DNA of 64,000 nucleotides from Pseudopithomyces maydicus (lineage: Eukaryota > Ascomycota > Dothideomycetes > Pleosporales > Didymosphaeriaceae): assembly GCA_026873275.1 (NCBI GenBank), contig JANTUC010000001.1, positions 372,001 to 436,000 on the forward strand, written 5' to 3'. Below, piece after piece: positions 34,037 through 44,049 of this stretch. A program made the translations under genes and the position numbers. Position 1 is the first letter of the stretch. Each line of letters begins with the position of its first letter. The notes below the pieces were generated by a model. It did not search any database. It was given only the letters and a program-made list of their open reading frames with translations, and was not told where the DNA came from.

Positions 34037-34866
34037 ATGGACTCACTACCCGTCACCAACAAAACAGCTGGCAATCCCGAATCGCTCAAGAACAAAACGC
34101 TCGAGACGGGTGCATCAGCAATTCAGGTATGCTCGAGTGGTGAAAATGTTCTCATAATCGTTCTCACGGCAAATAGAACTTTGAACCTGTACAACGCATA
34201 TGCGCTCACCTCAATGCCTTCCATGCCTACTATCATGACCCTACCCGTGACCCCGTCGAAGCCAATCACTACTGCGCGCATCTGAATGACGAAGTCCGAC
34301 AATGTATACTCTACGACTCACCTAAGCAGCCTGCACGGATCATCGGCATCGAGTATATGATCACGCCCCGTCTCTACAACACACTGGACGTTGACGAGCA
34401 AAAATTGTGGCACACGCACGTGTTCGAGGTAAAATCAGGAATGCTCATCATGCCGAAACCCTCCACCGTGCCAGAAAACGTTTGGGAAGCAGCAGAGAAC
34501 AAGGAAATGGAAGAAGTGGTAGAACTATATGGAAAAGTATACCATCTGTGGCAAACAGACCGAGGGGATAAACTGCCACTGGGGGAGCCACAGCTGATGA
34601 CGAGTTATACAGAGCCAGGACAGATGAAGGGAGGATTCGAGAAGGTGGTTGGTGACCGAGATAGAAGATTTGGCAGCGATTGGAAGCGGAAGCAGGAGGC
34701 GAGGGATTACATCGAGGAGCCAGAATTGCATGAACGTGCGGATTGGGCATGGAAGGGAAAGAAGGTGGAAGAGAGTGAAATGATAGAAAGGGCGGAACAG
34801 GTTTCAGCGGAAAGGAAAGAGAAGGATCCAGCGGATCTCCACGTAGGAGTAGTCGGAGGCATTTGA
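34037..34866 (+). CDS. DUF1264 / oil-body-associated-type protein
   Basis: Exons 34037-34126 and 34177-34866 are joined by a 50-bp phase-0 intron, giving 259 residues. The core reads HLNAFHAYYHDPTRDPVEANHYC and continues through EVRQCILYDSP, ARIIGIEYMITPRLYNTL and KLWHTHVFEVKSGMLIMP, the pattern of the DUF1264 family (plant OBAP proteins). Plant members bind oil bodies; the fungal role is not established. The C-terminus is highly charged (KGKKVEESEMIERAEQVSAERKEK). No signal peptide is present. Confidence 0.8.
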
Positions 34867-35059
34867 GCATAGCATGGTTACCGTAAAGAAATGTTTAGTA
34901 CAAGCATTGAGCTGAGGTGCAGTGGGCATTAGAGCAACTCAGCTCATGGGATGACGCCTCCACATGGTGAATTATCCTACACTCTTGTGCTCATATAGGA
35001 GACCGCAAGAGCTTTCATGGCTCCTGCTTCGTCCCGAGAAAAAGGATGGACCGACGGAC

Positions 35060-35904
35060 TCAAGCATCGTGCTGAGTATCGGTGACCTCTTGAATTCCCA
35101 CCGCCTCCGGCTTGTCGCGACCCATGAGCTTCCCCATGATGTCCTTCTCCTGTGTATGCGCCCCCTCTTCGCCGCCATCGCTCTCGCTGTTGGGAGATCG
35201 AGACTCATTGTTCTCTGCGTTGCTGTCTTTCTCCTCCAGTACGCCCAGACCAAGATTCTGAGGGGTTAGTACAAAGATTAACAGATTCGCGGGTCTCGCT
35301 AGAGATGCACATGTGCGGGAAGCCAAAAGCTTACCATTTCAATGTACTGGTCCTCCGCATTACCGTCATCCTCGCCGACGATCTCGGTGGTCTGGAGTGT
35401 TCCCGCCTGCTTCTGTGCCTCCAGCTCTTCGTTCGCAGCCTTAAGCTTTGGAATGAAATCTTTCAAGAAGGGCCGTATATCCTCCAGCGCTTCGTCGTCG
35501 GGCAGTTTGTAGCTGGGCCTCTCTCCTCGATTGGCGCGCAGGTTCACGACTGCCTCTTCGGCTGCCCCTTCCTCTTCCTCTTCCTCTTCCTCGTCATCGT
35601 CGCTGCCGTGATCCGGATCCTCGCCGCTCTCTTCGATATCACTCTCGTCGCTCGGCTCCTCGCTCGACTCGGACAAATAGCTTTCGTTGTCGTCGTCGTC
35701 GTCGTCGTCGTCGTCATCGTCGCTATCTTGCTCGCCCAGCTCGGCATGGGTCGGTGCTGACGCTGAGTGGTGGTCCGATACGGGTTCAGGCACAGATGCG
35801 CTGCTCTCGAGGCCCGGCTTCAGGCGCTTTGCGCAATCGTAGACGCGCTGGATGGCATCTATCTGCCTCTTGTGGGGGTTCGAAGGGCTTGCGACAGGGG
35901 CCAT
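35060..35904 (-). CDS. NOPCHAP1-like acidic protein (DUF4598)
   Basis: Exons 35904-35335 and 35257-35060 are joined by a 77-bp phase-0 intron, giving 255 residues. After a short basic N-terminus comes a run of about eleven Asp and a second Asp/Glu-rich run, both encoded by trinucleotide repeats. The conserved part is DIRPFLKDFIPKLKAANEELE and, across the intron, QYIEMNLGLGVLEEK. In the family this motif marks the NOP58 chaperone NOPCHAP1, which links box C/D snoRNP assembly to R2TP. That role is inferred. An upstream Met at 35961 is possible, but the MAPVASPSN start fits better. Confidence 0.7.
35583..35722. repeat. Coding trinucleotide repeats (poly-Glu, poly-Asp)
   Basis: Near-perfect GTC/CGT repeats at about 35687-35722 and CTT/CCT-type repeats at about 35565-35600 encode the Asp and Glu runs of the NOPCHAP1-like protein. 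They are candidates for length polymorphism. Confidence 0.8.
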
Positions 35905-36756
35905 GGCGGTGGACGAGTTGTGTGTCGGCGTTGGTCTCTGTTTGTTTTGCGCGTGGTTCACGAAATCACGAAATCACGAAAGCGGAGGTGGATATTGGAA
36001 GGCGCCAGACGCGGATCCGGGGTCGGCGGCGGCCACGGCAGCATGTGCAAGCTCTTTTCGACCTGGGTCCCTCCGCATGATAGTGACTTCGAATCTACAA
36101 CGTGCTCCCCGCAGAACAATCATGTAGTCCAGTCTACCGTACATGCTGTGCACGTCACCGCCAAGCCTATCGCATCTGGTTGGCTCGCGGCGTCGGCAGG
36201 GGTCGTGAAACGGGGGGCCACAGACCCAACGGCTGGCGGCTACCACCTGTGCTGACTTGCCCCGTTGCAGCATGGCTACAGTTTAAAGCCCACGACGTGC
36301 CCACTCCAGCTTGCACATCACCACTCCCCATATCCTGGTGTTCTAGGCCTTTGTGAGCCCTTGCCGTCTGTGTTGCTGCTCGTTCAAGATCAGACTCAGT
36401 GGTCGAGCCTTGCCCCTCCGTGCTTTATCTCCGAGCTGCATCTCAGCCCTTCCATACAGGGGTAGACACACTTCTCCCAGGAGGTATGTTTCTTCTCACA
36501 TATTGTCCGCTTCTGCGTTTCCTATGCTCCATCTTGCTATTTGTTATACCTGCATCATCAAGAGATTGGAAATCTGCGTCTGTCTGCGAAGCAACCCCAC
36601 CATGGGACTAGGCCTGCACAAATCACCATGCCCGATCCTACCCACCATGCACTTGAATCGCTTCCTGTGCAATCGTGGCTGTTTGTATACGAAATGCTGC
36701 AGCAGAGGGTGAAAGCGAGGGCCGAAATCCTGGTGCCTTTTTCTATCACTTCGCTA

Positions 36757-36791
36757 TTCACCGTTCACCGTTCACCATTCACCATTCACCA
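36757..36791. repeat. TTCACCR heptamer, five tandem copies
   Basis: TTCACCG twice followed by TTCACCA three times, without gaps, about 270-300 bp upstream of the eIF4E-like start codon. Confidence 0.9.
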
Positions 36792-36832
36792 CACGGTCTG
36801 CTTTCCACCTCCCAGCCTCCCCCAATCTGTGA

Positions 36833-36866
36833 ACAATAGGAAGTCTCAATAGGGACTTCCTATTGT
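36833..36866. repeat. Perfect 13-bp inverted repeat, 8-bp loop
   Basis: Left arm ACAATAGGAAGTC (36833-36845) and right arm GACTTCCTATTGT (36854-36866) are exact reverse complements. The element lies about 25 bp upstream of the TATATAA element of the eIF4E-like gene, so it is more likely a DNA operator or cruciform than an RNA hairpin. Confidence 0.85.
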
Positions 36867-37057
36867 GCGTGGAGCGTGGCTGGGCTGCTATATAACTTGT
36901 CCCTGGTCGGCTGCTCTCCTTCTCCTTCTCCTTCTCAGACCACTTCATTTTCTTCATCCCAACCTTTCTATCAACCAAACTTTCCACACTCTATTTCTGC
37001 AAAGACACTGGTGTCATTTCTCTTCTCTTATTTTCATCAATTTCAACCATTTTCACC

Positions 37058-38140
37058 ATGTCTGAGACCGCTCGTCTAATGGACATGCTCAAGGCCTCTG
37101 CACCGAAGCGTATCCCACACGCCCAGCCTCTTCAACTCGCCGCCCTAGATCCTTTGCACGACCCCTCGGTTATCGCCGTTCAGAAGCGTCAGACCAACAA
37201 TCCCCAGGGCGCAGTTCCCAACACCTTCCTTGAGTGCCTCCAATCTATTGCCCAAGGCAAGCCTCTCCCTCCCCCGCCCGTTGCGCCCCTCGGCAAGGAG
37301 TTTCAACCGCATCTCGACTACGTTATCAGCACCCTCAACGACATCACTGTCAAGGCTCTTCTCACCGCTAAAATGGCCGGCCGTCTTCCTTCCCTCTCCA
37401 CCTCGGACTTGCCCGCTGCAAGCAGCTCTGAGGCCTCCGCGACTGCATCTCCCGCACGCGGCACCGCCATGCTGAATTCCATCTTCAAATCTGTGCGCGT
37501 CCCCGAGTTCAAGTACCGCTGGCAATTTTGGGCCGAGAAGGGTCAGCAGCAGCCTCCGCCAAAGTCTACCTCGACCACTGCCGGCGCAGAGGAATACGCG
37601 AACCGCCCGAAACCACTTGGCGATCAGATTGTCAGCGTGAAGGACTTCTATCAACACTTCAACAATATCCCTGTTGAGAATCTTAAGCTTCGGGATAGCA
37701 TCCACTTGTTCCACCTCGGCGTGAAGCCACTATGGGAGGATCCCCGCAACACGAAGGGTGGAGCGTGGTACTTCAGAATCAGCAAGGAGCAAGCGAGCCA
37801 GTTTTGGCACGAAATCTGCCTGCTCGCAGTGGGTGATGTGCTCCAGGGCGCTGTGGAGACGAAGCGAGCTTGTAAGTGATCTTCCATTCATTCTTTGATA
37901 TGATCATTGTCATCTAACATTTGCATAGCATTCAACGACGACATCTGCGGTGTTTCTTATTCCGTTCGCTGGAACGCTGTCCAAATCGCCATCTGGAACC
38001 GCGACGCCGATAACGATGCTGGCAAGGAGAAGCTGCTCCAGACTATCCTCGAGAAGCTCAGTGCTGAGCTGCAGCCGAAGAAAGATAGCTACTGGTACAA
38101 GGCTCACAAGGAGCACAAGGGCTTTGCTGCACCCGAGTAA
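37058..38140 (+). CDS. eIF4E-family cap-binding-like protein, non-canonical
   Basis: Exons 37058-37871 and 37929-38140 are joined by a 57-bp phase-1 intron, giving 341 residues. The first 150 residues are a Pro/Ala/Ser-rich extension. The eIF4E core follows: PEFKYRWQFWAEKG, VSVKDFYQHFNNIP, LFHLGVKPLWEDPRNTKGGAWYFRI, and DDICGVSYSVRWNAVQIAIWNRD. The Trp in PLWEDP matches cap-stacking W102 of mammalian eIF4E and the Trp of IAIWN matches W166. The dorsal-surface Trp (W73, in DFW) is Tyr here, and no Trp is seen at the W56 position. It may therefore be a 4EHP-like or fungal-specific homologue rather than the main initiation factor. Confidence 0.8.
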
Positions 38141-38382
38141 GAGATTTTCGTCTTGCCGGCGGAGATTGATGAGACAGTAAAGGACAAGGAATTAGCCTAA
38201 TCGGTGTCTTGGATGGCACATGGAGGCTTTAGCGGTCTTTCAGCAAGGCAGGTGAACACAAGTCCTATTTGCATATTTCCTGGTGAGATGGAGTCGGAGT
38301 ACCTTGGATTATGGTCTCAGCTGCATAAGCATCGGTAGCACAATGGGTCTAGTTGAAATACAACATGAAAAAATCCATTACT

Positions 38383-39165
38383 TCACTGCCTTCTGAGAAT
38401 AAGCCCATACCATACTTGTATTCCAACCCATTTCCGCCCCCTCTCGCCGACTCGCCCACGTTCCACGTCCGCTTCCGTCATCCTACGCTCCTTCACATCT
38501 ACAGTCTCAAACCCAGCTTCCACTGCTGCTTTCACCGTCATTTCCGTTGTGTGCGCATAACTTGTCCCTCTGACCTTTATCCCTTCTGCGTTGACAAACC
38601 CGGCCTGCGAAATCTGGCCCATCTCGGAATGCATGTTGCTTACGAGGGCATATCCGCCCTTCTTCACAAGCGCCGCCAGGGTAGCGAAGTAGTCCCTAAG
38701 AGGAATGTGTTCGAGCACAAGGGTACTAATGAGAATATCGAAGCTACGCAGGCCCTGAACATTCGGGATGGGGCTCGCGCTCTTGTCCGCCACGGTGGGG
38801 AAGCAGTCCGCTTGGTTGAGCATCAATTCGACCAATTCGTTTCCTTCGTGGAGTGGCAGAAGCTTTTCTTTCGCAACTGCGAGCATGCTAGAAGAAAAGT
38901 CCATTGCTCGGATGATGACTGCCCGGGCCCAAGGGTGGGCGAGAAGCTTCGCGGTGTTGCGACCGGTACCGCAACCTAGATCAATCAACTCTAGCTTCTC
39001 ACCTAGAGCGAGATGATCTGAGGCTCCCAAGCCCAAGTTCAAAATATTTGGCAGCAGTTCTTCAAGTTCGAGGTCATCTATTGCCTGGAGCATGTTCCCA
39101 TCCGTGTCGTAAACCGACGCCCATTGGTTGTAGGCGTCTTGTGTGGCGATATGCTGAACGGACAT
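38383..39165 (-). CDS. SAM-dependent methyltransferase, class I
   Basis: Intact single exon, 260 residues. Motif I is LELIDLGCGTGRNTAKLL, an acidic/Ser motif II region is RAMDFSSSMLAVA, and a post-I strand is SFDILISTLVLEHIPL. The fold is a seven-strand Rossmann methyltransferase without targeting signals. The start MSVQHIATQDAYNQWASVYD is typical of small-molecule methyltransferases of the UbiE/Methyltransf_11 type. The substrate is unknown. It is convergent with the eIF4E-like gene (242 bp between stops). Confidence 0.75.
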   Translation of the reverse strand: MSVQHIATQDAYNQWASVYDTDGNMLQAIDDLELEELLPNILNLGLGASDHLALGEKLELIDLGCGTGRNTAKLLAHPWARAVIIRAMDFSSSMLAVAKEKLLPLHEGNELVELMLNQADCFPTVADKSASPIPNVQGLRSFDILISTLVLEHIPLRDYFATLAALVKKGGYALVSNMHSEMGQISQAGFVNAEGIKVRGTSYAHTTEMTVKAAVEAGFETVDVKERRMTEADVERGRVGERGRKWVGIQVWYGLILRRQ

Positions 39166-39682
39166 CGTGGTATCGGTATGATTTGGGATTTTCTGGAAGT
39201 TTCAGAGGGATTGGACTCCGCGGTGGAAGGAGATGTAAAAAGGAACTTGGTGTTTTGGGAGGCTTGGACAATTGTTATGATCACCAATGGCGTAATTGAT
39301 GGATAGAACGATGCTGAAATCTCGGAGTTAAAAGCAAATATCTGTAACCGGCGAATTTACGAACGTGTCCGAGGTGAAGAATATATATGTCGTTGTCTGC
39401 GCCCTGTCAACTCTGGGAGCATCCCAATTAGGCAATCTTGTAGTACGAGAATGGTCTAGATGAGTCACGTCCGCATAGTATCGACGCTAACCACAAGTGC
39501 ACGCGCGGTATCAAACGAATCAACTGCTATGTCTGATGGTGAATCAGAACATCAGATGTGTGATGGTAAATCGAAATCACAGATGTCTGGGTTTGCATCC
39601 CGACTTCTTGAATCATAGATGCTAATACATTTGCTACTGTACACTAGTTTTACTGCCATCATCCTCCATCTATAAACCGACT
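39166..39682. other. Intergenic, no gene seen
   Basis: Promoter of the minus-strand methyltransferase and 3' flank of the SAM35-like gene. Short near-identical phrases (ATCAGATGTGTGATGG, ATCACAGATGTCTGG) occur near 39,550 but form no clear array. Confidence 0.45.
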
Positions 39683-40709
39683 CTACGCATAGTCAGGAAA
39701 ATAGGAGATGAGTATACGATTGCGATGGCTCGCCAAGTTCTTCTGTGATAGCAAGGCATCCCGGAGGCGTGTATCAACCCAGCCTTTGCCCAGAGCATCA
39801 TCCATGAGCAGATGAGTGTACGAGAAGACCGTGGCGTCTAGTATGCCAGGTTTCTCGGCTCCAAAAACCAGGTGTCTCCTCCCAAAGCTGCCTCTAGCGC
39901 CGTGAGGGCCTCGGCTGCTTGTCTATATATGTCCGCGGCATCAATGACCGTGGAGAACTTCAAGAGCTCATTCTCGGCAGCGCGACGGAGCTCTTGAGCA
40001 ATGGTAAGGCGTACAAAAGGATTTGAGGAAGTGGGTAAGATGTATAGAGGTTCGGCAAGAGTGGTGGAGTTTTGAGAAAGGTAGACAGCGTACAACTGCA
40101 CTTGTGTTAGTGCCAGCCCAAGATAGCTGATGATGGAGAACTTGCCCATGCTCTACGTATCCGATGGTCCAGGAGTGACAGGTATGCTTCATATCGCTCA
40201 TCTTCAGGCTCTTCGATTACGGTCGAAGTATTGTTCATCGCCCAACGCTGCAGCTTTGCGGAGGGCACGGCAGGAGGAGGTTTTGTGGTGTCTATCGATG
40301 CGGGTAGTAGAAAGGGCAAGGCTCCACTTGGGGAGGCATGATTGTTCGACGATGCAATTCGGAAGTCGATGCAGGAGAACTTCAAGTATGCCTGTATCCA
40401 CATTGTCAATCATGATATAAATTTCTTGGGTTGAATGGGCTCCCTGACCTGCCACTTCAGACACGCCGGATTATATGAGGGCGCACCTGCGGCTGCCTCG
40501 AGTTCTGTTGCAAACACGTACAGGATGTGTGCATTGCGGTTGCTCGGAGCGCGTTGTGGTAGCTCGTTCGCGGAGTAGGTGAGGAGCGGGAAGCGGTCAA
40601 ACAACTGCTTTATCGGTGTAGGCACTGCAAAGATACTCCGCGCAGAGATGGGCTGATCTGGGCGTGAATTCTGCGATGCATCGCGCAGCTCGCTGCGTTC
40701 GGCCGTCAT
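39683..40709 (-). CDS. SAM35: SAM35 / metaxin-like outer-membrane sorting subunit (frameshifted as read)
   Basis: Exons 40709-40449, 40391-40146 and 40095-39683. Intron 1 is GT-AG (57 bp). Intron 2 starts GCAAGT and ends GCAG, a GC-AG intron of 50 bp. The protein shows the fungal metaxin pattern: IFAVPTPIKQLFDRFPLLTY, NAHILYVFATE, YLKFSCIDFRIASSNNHASP, SGALPFLLP, and LLDHRIRRAWLYAVYL. The sorting and assembly machinery inserts beta-barrel proteins into the mitochondrial outer membrane. As read, the last exon is one base short. Adding one T to the run of five at 39863-39867 turns a premature stop into GAEKPGILDATVFSYTHLL and extends the protein to about 306 residues. The symbol rests on pattern recognition; SAM37 is the alternative. 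Confidence 0.7.
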
Positions 40710-41153
40710 TGTTAAACAAACCATTGGAAGCCAAAAGTTTGGGCGCAGATGCGGGAGTGACGTCCTCGCCTAATCTTGCCACTTTGTGCTTATGGCAATC
40801 TTTGCCGATCTCATTCCAAGGAACAAAAGTTGATATATAAGACGAGAAACTACAAACGCATTTGACGGGAGCCCGGAAACAATTTAAACATGATCACGGC
40901 TGCGAAAATGTGGCGTGCATGGTCATATTGACTTTTTTTGGAGGTATGCAGAGGTCCATTAAAAGTACAGGTACTGAATGTTTTTGTCTCCATATGGACT
41001 TTTGCTACCAGAGGGTATTGATGATTTGCCAGTCATGGTATTGACTTGTTTAGCTAGAAAGGGCAGACTGTCATGGTCTTTTTGAACGAAACATTTCCGC
41101 TCTGTCAAGTTTCTGCATAGGCACATCGAATTCGTCCAGCTCTTCCCTGTTGT
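40710..41153. other. Intergenic between two minus-strand genes
   Basis: Promoter of the SAM35-like gene, with a TATATA element at about 40,832-40,838, and 3' flank of the CHY gene. Nothing else is seen. Confidence 0.45.
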
Positions 41154-41510
41154 CTATTTTGTCTGATCATCGAGTTCAAAGTATAAGTTCCAATGGTTCT
41201 TGCACCCTGGATTGAAAGCACTCCCGCAATTTGTGCAAGTTGATCCACTTTTCAGGTACTCTTCGACGGTGAGGATATTGGTGCACTTTCCACACAGCAC
41301 TGCTTTTTCGGTGTGGTACGCCAGGGGCCACACATCTGGTGTGTGGGTCTCGGCCTCATTATGGCAGCTTATGCAGGCATAGAATTTGCGGCAACAGAAG
41401 TGCTTGATGGCGATGATGTCGAGTGGAGATGACCAGTGGGCGCATTGCGTCAATGGCGTCACAGAGGTTCCAAAAACGGTATTAGGACTCTTTCCATCCG
41501 GGAAACTCAT
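41154..41510 (-). CDS. Small CHY-type zinc-finger protein
   Basis: Intact single exon, 118 residues. Zinc ligands follow the CHY pattern: TQCAHWSSPLDIIAIKHFCCRKFYACISCHNE, then HTPDVWPLAYH, LCGKCTNIL and CTNCGSAFNPGCKNHW. In yeast the stand-alone CHY protein Hot13 helps keep Mia40 zinc-free in the intermembrane space; the same role here is inferred. No N-terminal presequence is seen. It shares a 617-bp divergent promoter with TPI1. Confidence 0.85.
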   Translation of the reverse strand: MSFPDGKSPNTVFGTSVTPLTQCAHWSSPLDIIAIKHFCCRKFYACISCHNEAETHTPDVWPLAYHTEKAVLCGKCTNILTVEEYLKSGSTCTNCGSAFNPGCKNHWNLYFELDDQTK

Positions 41511-42127
41511 GATGCTCGGAAAGGAATTCGGAATGGAGGACGAGCTTCCTGTGTAGCGTTCGCAGCATTAGGTTAGGTGATGAGGCGCTGGACCTGGAGG
41601 GATAGTGACAACATTGACGCCATGTGCGCACTATCCCCGAAGCGAACAACCATTTGAAGAAGCTCGAATTTGTAGACAAGATGCAAAAGTGGTCCAGCTC
41701 AGAGGTCTAGAGAGGATTACCAGGTCCAACGGATCCTGTTGTACTGATCAAAGCGTTGAGATACCTCGCTGACCGAATGGCGCGGCATGTTGCTCGAGCA
41801 GCGGCAAAGGACATGACGATAACCAGCAGATGTTTGAGCTTGCACATCGCATTAAAATCCCAGAGCAAACGGGCAAGCTCCTGCTGCCTCTCCATTCTTT
41901 TTCCTTTGCCCCAGCCCCACGGTGGTGCCAGACCCGGAGCTCGGCGAGTCTTGGGAGGGCCAACAGCTCAGCTACGACATGCCCCTCCATACCCCACCCA
42001 TCGGAACCCGCGAAACTTCTATTGCTCAACAACCCATTGCGACATCACCTACCGTCTTCCTCATTAACACTTTTCAACGCATTTTCATCCACACATTTTA
42101 GCTCTTTTTCAGATTCCTACCGCCAAA
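41511..42127. promoter_or_regulatory. Shared promoter of the CHY gene and TPI1
   Basis: 617 bp between divergent start codons. The TPI1 side ends in a CT-rich leader (about 42,050-42,125), typical of strongly expressed fungal glycolytic genes. No TATA box is obvious. Confidence 0.5.
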
Positions 42128-43042
42128 ATGGGTCGCCAATTCTTCGTCGGAGGTAACTTCAAGATGTACGTGACGAGTCGCGCTGTGAGTACCGGTGACG
42201 CGCAAAGCTCAGTCTGATGAAAATTTAAGGAACGGATCGATCAAGTCGGTCACGGACATCATTGAGAACCTCAACAAGGCGAAGCTCGATGAGAATGCTG
42301 GTATGTATATCTCCAGTTGACCTCCAGAGTGAAAGCTAAGCGTCTGTGCAGAGGTCGTCATCGCTCCTCCCTCGCTCTACCTTCTTCTTGCCCGTGAGCA
42401 CCTCCGCAAGGGTATTGAGGTTGCCGCCCAGAACGTTTTCGACAAGCCGAACGGTGCTTTTACCGGTGAGATCTCTGCCCAGCAACTCAAGGAGAGCGGC
42501 ATCACATGGACCCTCATCGGCCATTCCGAGCGGAGAGTCATCCTTCAGGAGGACGATGCCTTCGTTGCGAGCAAGACCAAGGCAGCCGTCGACGGTGGAC
42601 TCGGTGTCATTCTGTGCTGCGGTGAGAGCTTGGAGCAGCGCGAGGCAGGCAAGACCATCGAGGTCGTGACAACGCAGCTCAAGGCCGTTGCGGACAAGGT
42701 CAAGGACTGGTCCAAGATTGTGATTGCTTACGAGCCCATCTGGTGAGCAAAGTACAACGTCCTAAGGCCTCGCCGGCAGACTAACACATGAACAGGGCTA
42801 TCGGTACCGGCAAGGTGGCTACCACCGAGCAGGCACAGGAAGTTCACGCTGCAATCCGTGAGTGGCTGAAGAAGGATGTGTCTGCTGAGGCGGCAGACAA
42901 GACCCGCATTCTCTACGGCGGCAGTGTTACGGAGAAGAACAGCCCCGAGCTGGCGAAGCAGGCCGATATTGACGGTTTCCTCGTTGGCGGTGCCAGCTTG
43001 AAGCCTGCCTTTGTGGACATCATCAACTCTAACTCTGCTTAA
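42128..43042 (+). CDS. TPI1: Triosephosphate isomerase
   Basis: Exons 42128-42165, 42230-42300, 42352-42742 and 42796-43042, with introns of 64, 51 and 53 bp and consistent phases, give 248 residues, the normal length. Catalytic elements are GGNFKMNGS (Lys in the phosphate pocket), LIGHSERR (catalytic His), IAYEPIWAIGTGK (catalytic Glu and mobile loop 6) and YGGSV (phosphate grip). It interconverts dihydroxyacetone phosphate and glyceraldehyde 3-phosphate in glycolysis. The coding sequence is intact, and its codon bias (many C-ending codons) suggests high expression. Confidence 0.98.
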
Positions 43043-43327
43043 ATGCATAACGGCGGTGCTCGTTAGTAGTGACTAGCACTCGAGTTGGAAAAGTTCATGT
43101 TACCAGGTGGAGGATCACCACTTGAATGAAATAATGAAACCATCATGCCACGATATCTCAATTGTTCCCATATAGTGTATTGATACAGTGTTACACACAT
43201 TTGTACGTATTCGACCCTGAACGCCTCGCAATGCGTGTGTGCTATCACAGTTCCTCTGTGATATAGCACGCTTGGTATACAGTCGTTCTCCTTGACCGAT
43301 GCCGACATCCTAATGCTGCTCGTCCTT

Positions 43328-43817
43328 TTAGATGTTGATTTTCGCTCCATGAAACGGACTCCAAATGCCCCTGACGTTCTCGTTGATGCTGGTAACAGGC
43401 TTGCCGGGCACCCTCTTGTTCTTTTCCGGACTGGAGTTTCTCAAGAGCTCGATTTTCTCTCTCACTGCCTCGGGGGTCAGGTTCTTGACATTTATCGATT
43501 TCTGGTGACCGTTGAGGTAGTGTGCGGTGATGACGGGGTCTTGGTTGTGTTTCCGGTACACTTGAAACTCGATCTGGGGATTTCGCTTCGCGAACATTCC
43601 GAGCTGATTTTTGAGGTACGCATTCATGCCACGGGAAGAGCCGGCCCAGTCGCAGTATCTGAGTGTGATGCGCTTGCAAGGAAGGATAAAGGCGCCAACG
43701 CCATTCTGAGGAGGTCAGCGGAAGATGGCTCACGGTACGAGCACGATTGGAATCCAAGCGGCATCGCCTGAAACTTACCTGGGCGGTCGCGACCTTCTGG
43801 ATGGCTGACAGCGGCAT
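43328..43817 (-). CDS. Mitochondrial large ribosomal subunit protein mL43
   Basis: Exons 43817-43779 and 43705-43328 are joined by a 73-bp phase-0 intron, giving 138 residues. The thioredoxin-like L51/S25/CI-B8 domain shows ITLRYCDWAGSSRGMNAYLKN, EFQVYRKHNQDPVITAHYLNG, and VRGIWSPFHG near the end. The family is the mL43 (MRPL51) component of the 54S mitochondrial ribosomal subunit. A short basic first exon (MPLSAIQKVATAQ) fits the fungal pattern. It is convergent with TPI1 and divergent from U1-70K with 232 bp between start codons. Confidence 0.88.
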
Positions 43818-44049
43818 ACTGGACGGTTGTGGCTGCGACGTTCTGCCTTCACGTTCGAGTCGACGCGAGCTGCGCTTCCCCAAACTTTTCGAGCGGAGAG
43901 CGCCGTCACGTGCTAGGCAGTCGCCGGGGCGCTAAGGCTCTCTGGACAGCTTTGCCCTCAGCACAACTTCACCCTCATCGCCCTTACACCTCCGTCCACG
44001 AAACCAGATTGACCCGCTATCTGGCGCGCAGACCAGCCCTCAGCTCGCC

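Larger units (their letters stand above)
35905..37057. promoter_or_regulatory. Divergent promoter region, NOPCHAP1-like / eIF4E-like
   Basis: 1.15 kb. It carries five heptamer repeats (36757-36791), a perfect 13-bp inverted repeat (36833-36866) and a TATATAA element at about 36889, followed by a CT-rich leader before the eIF4E-like ATG. The NOPCHAP1 side shows no clear core element. Confidence 0.55.
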
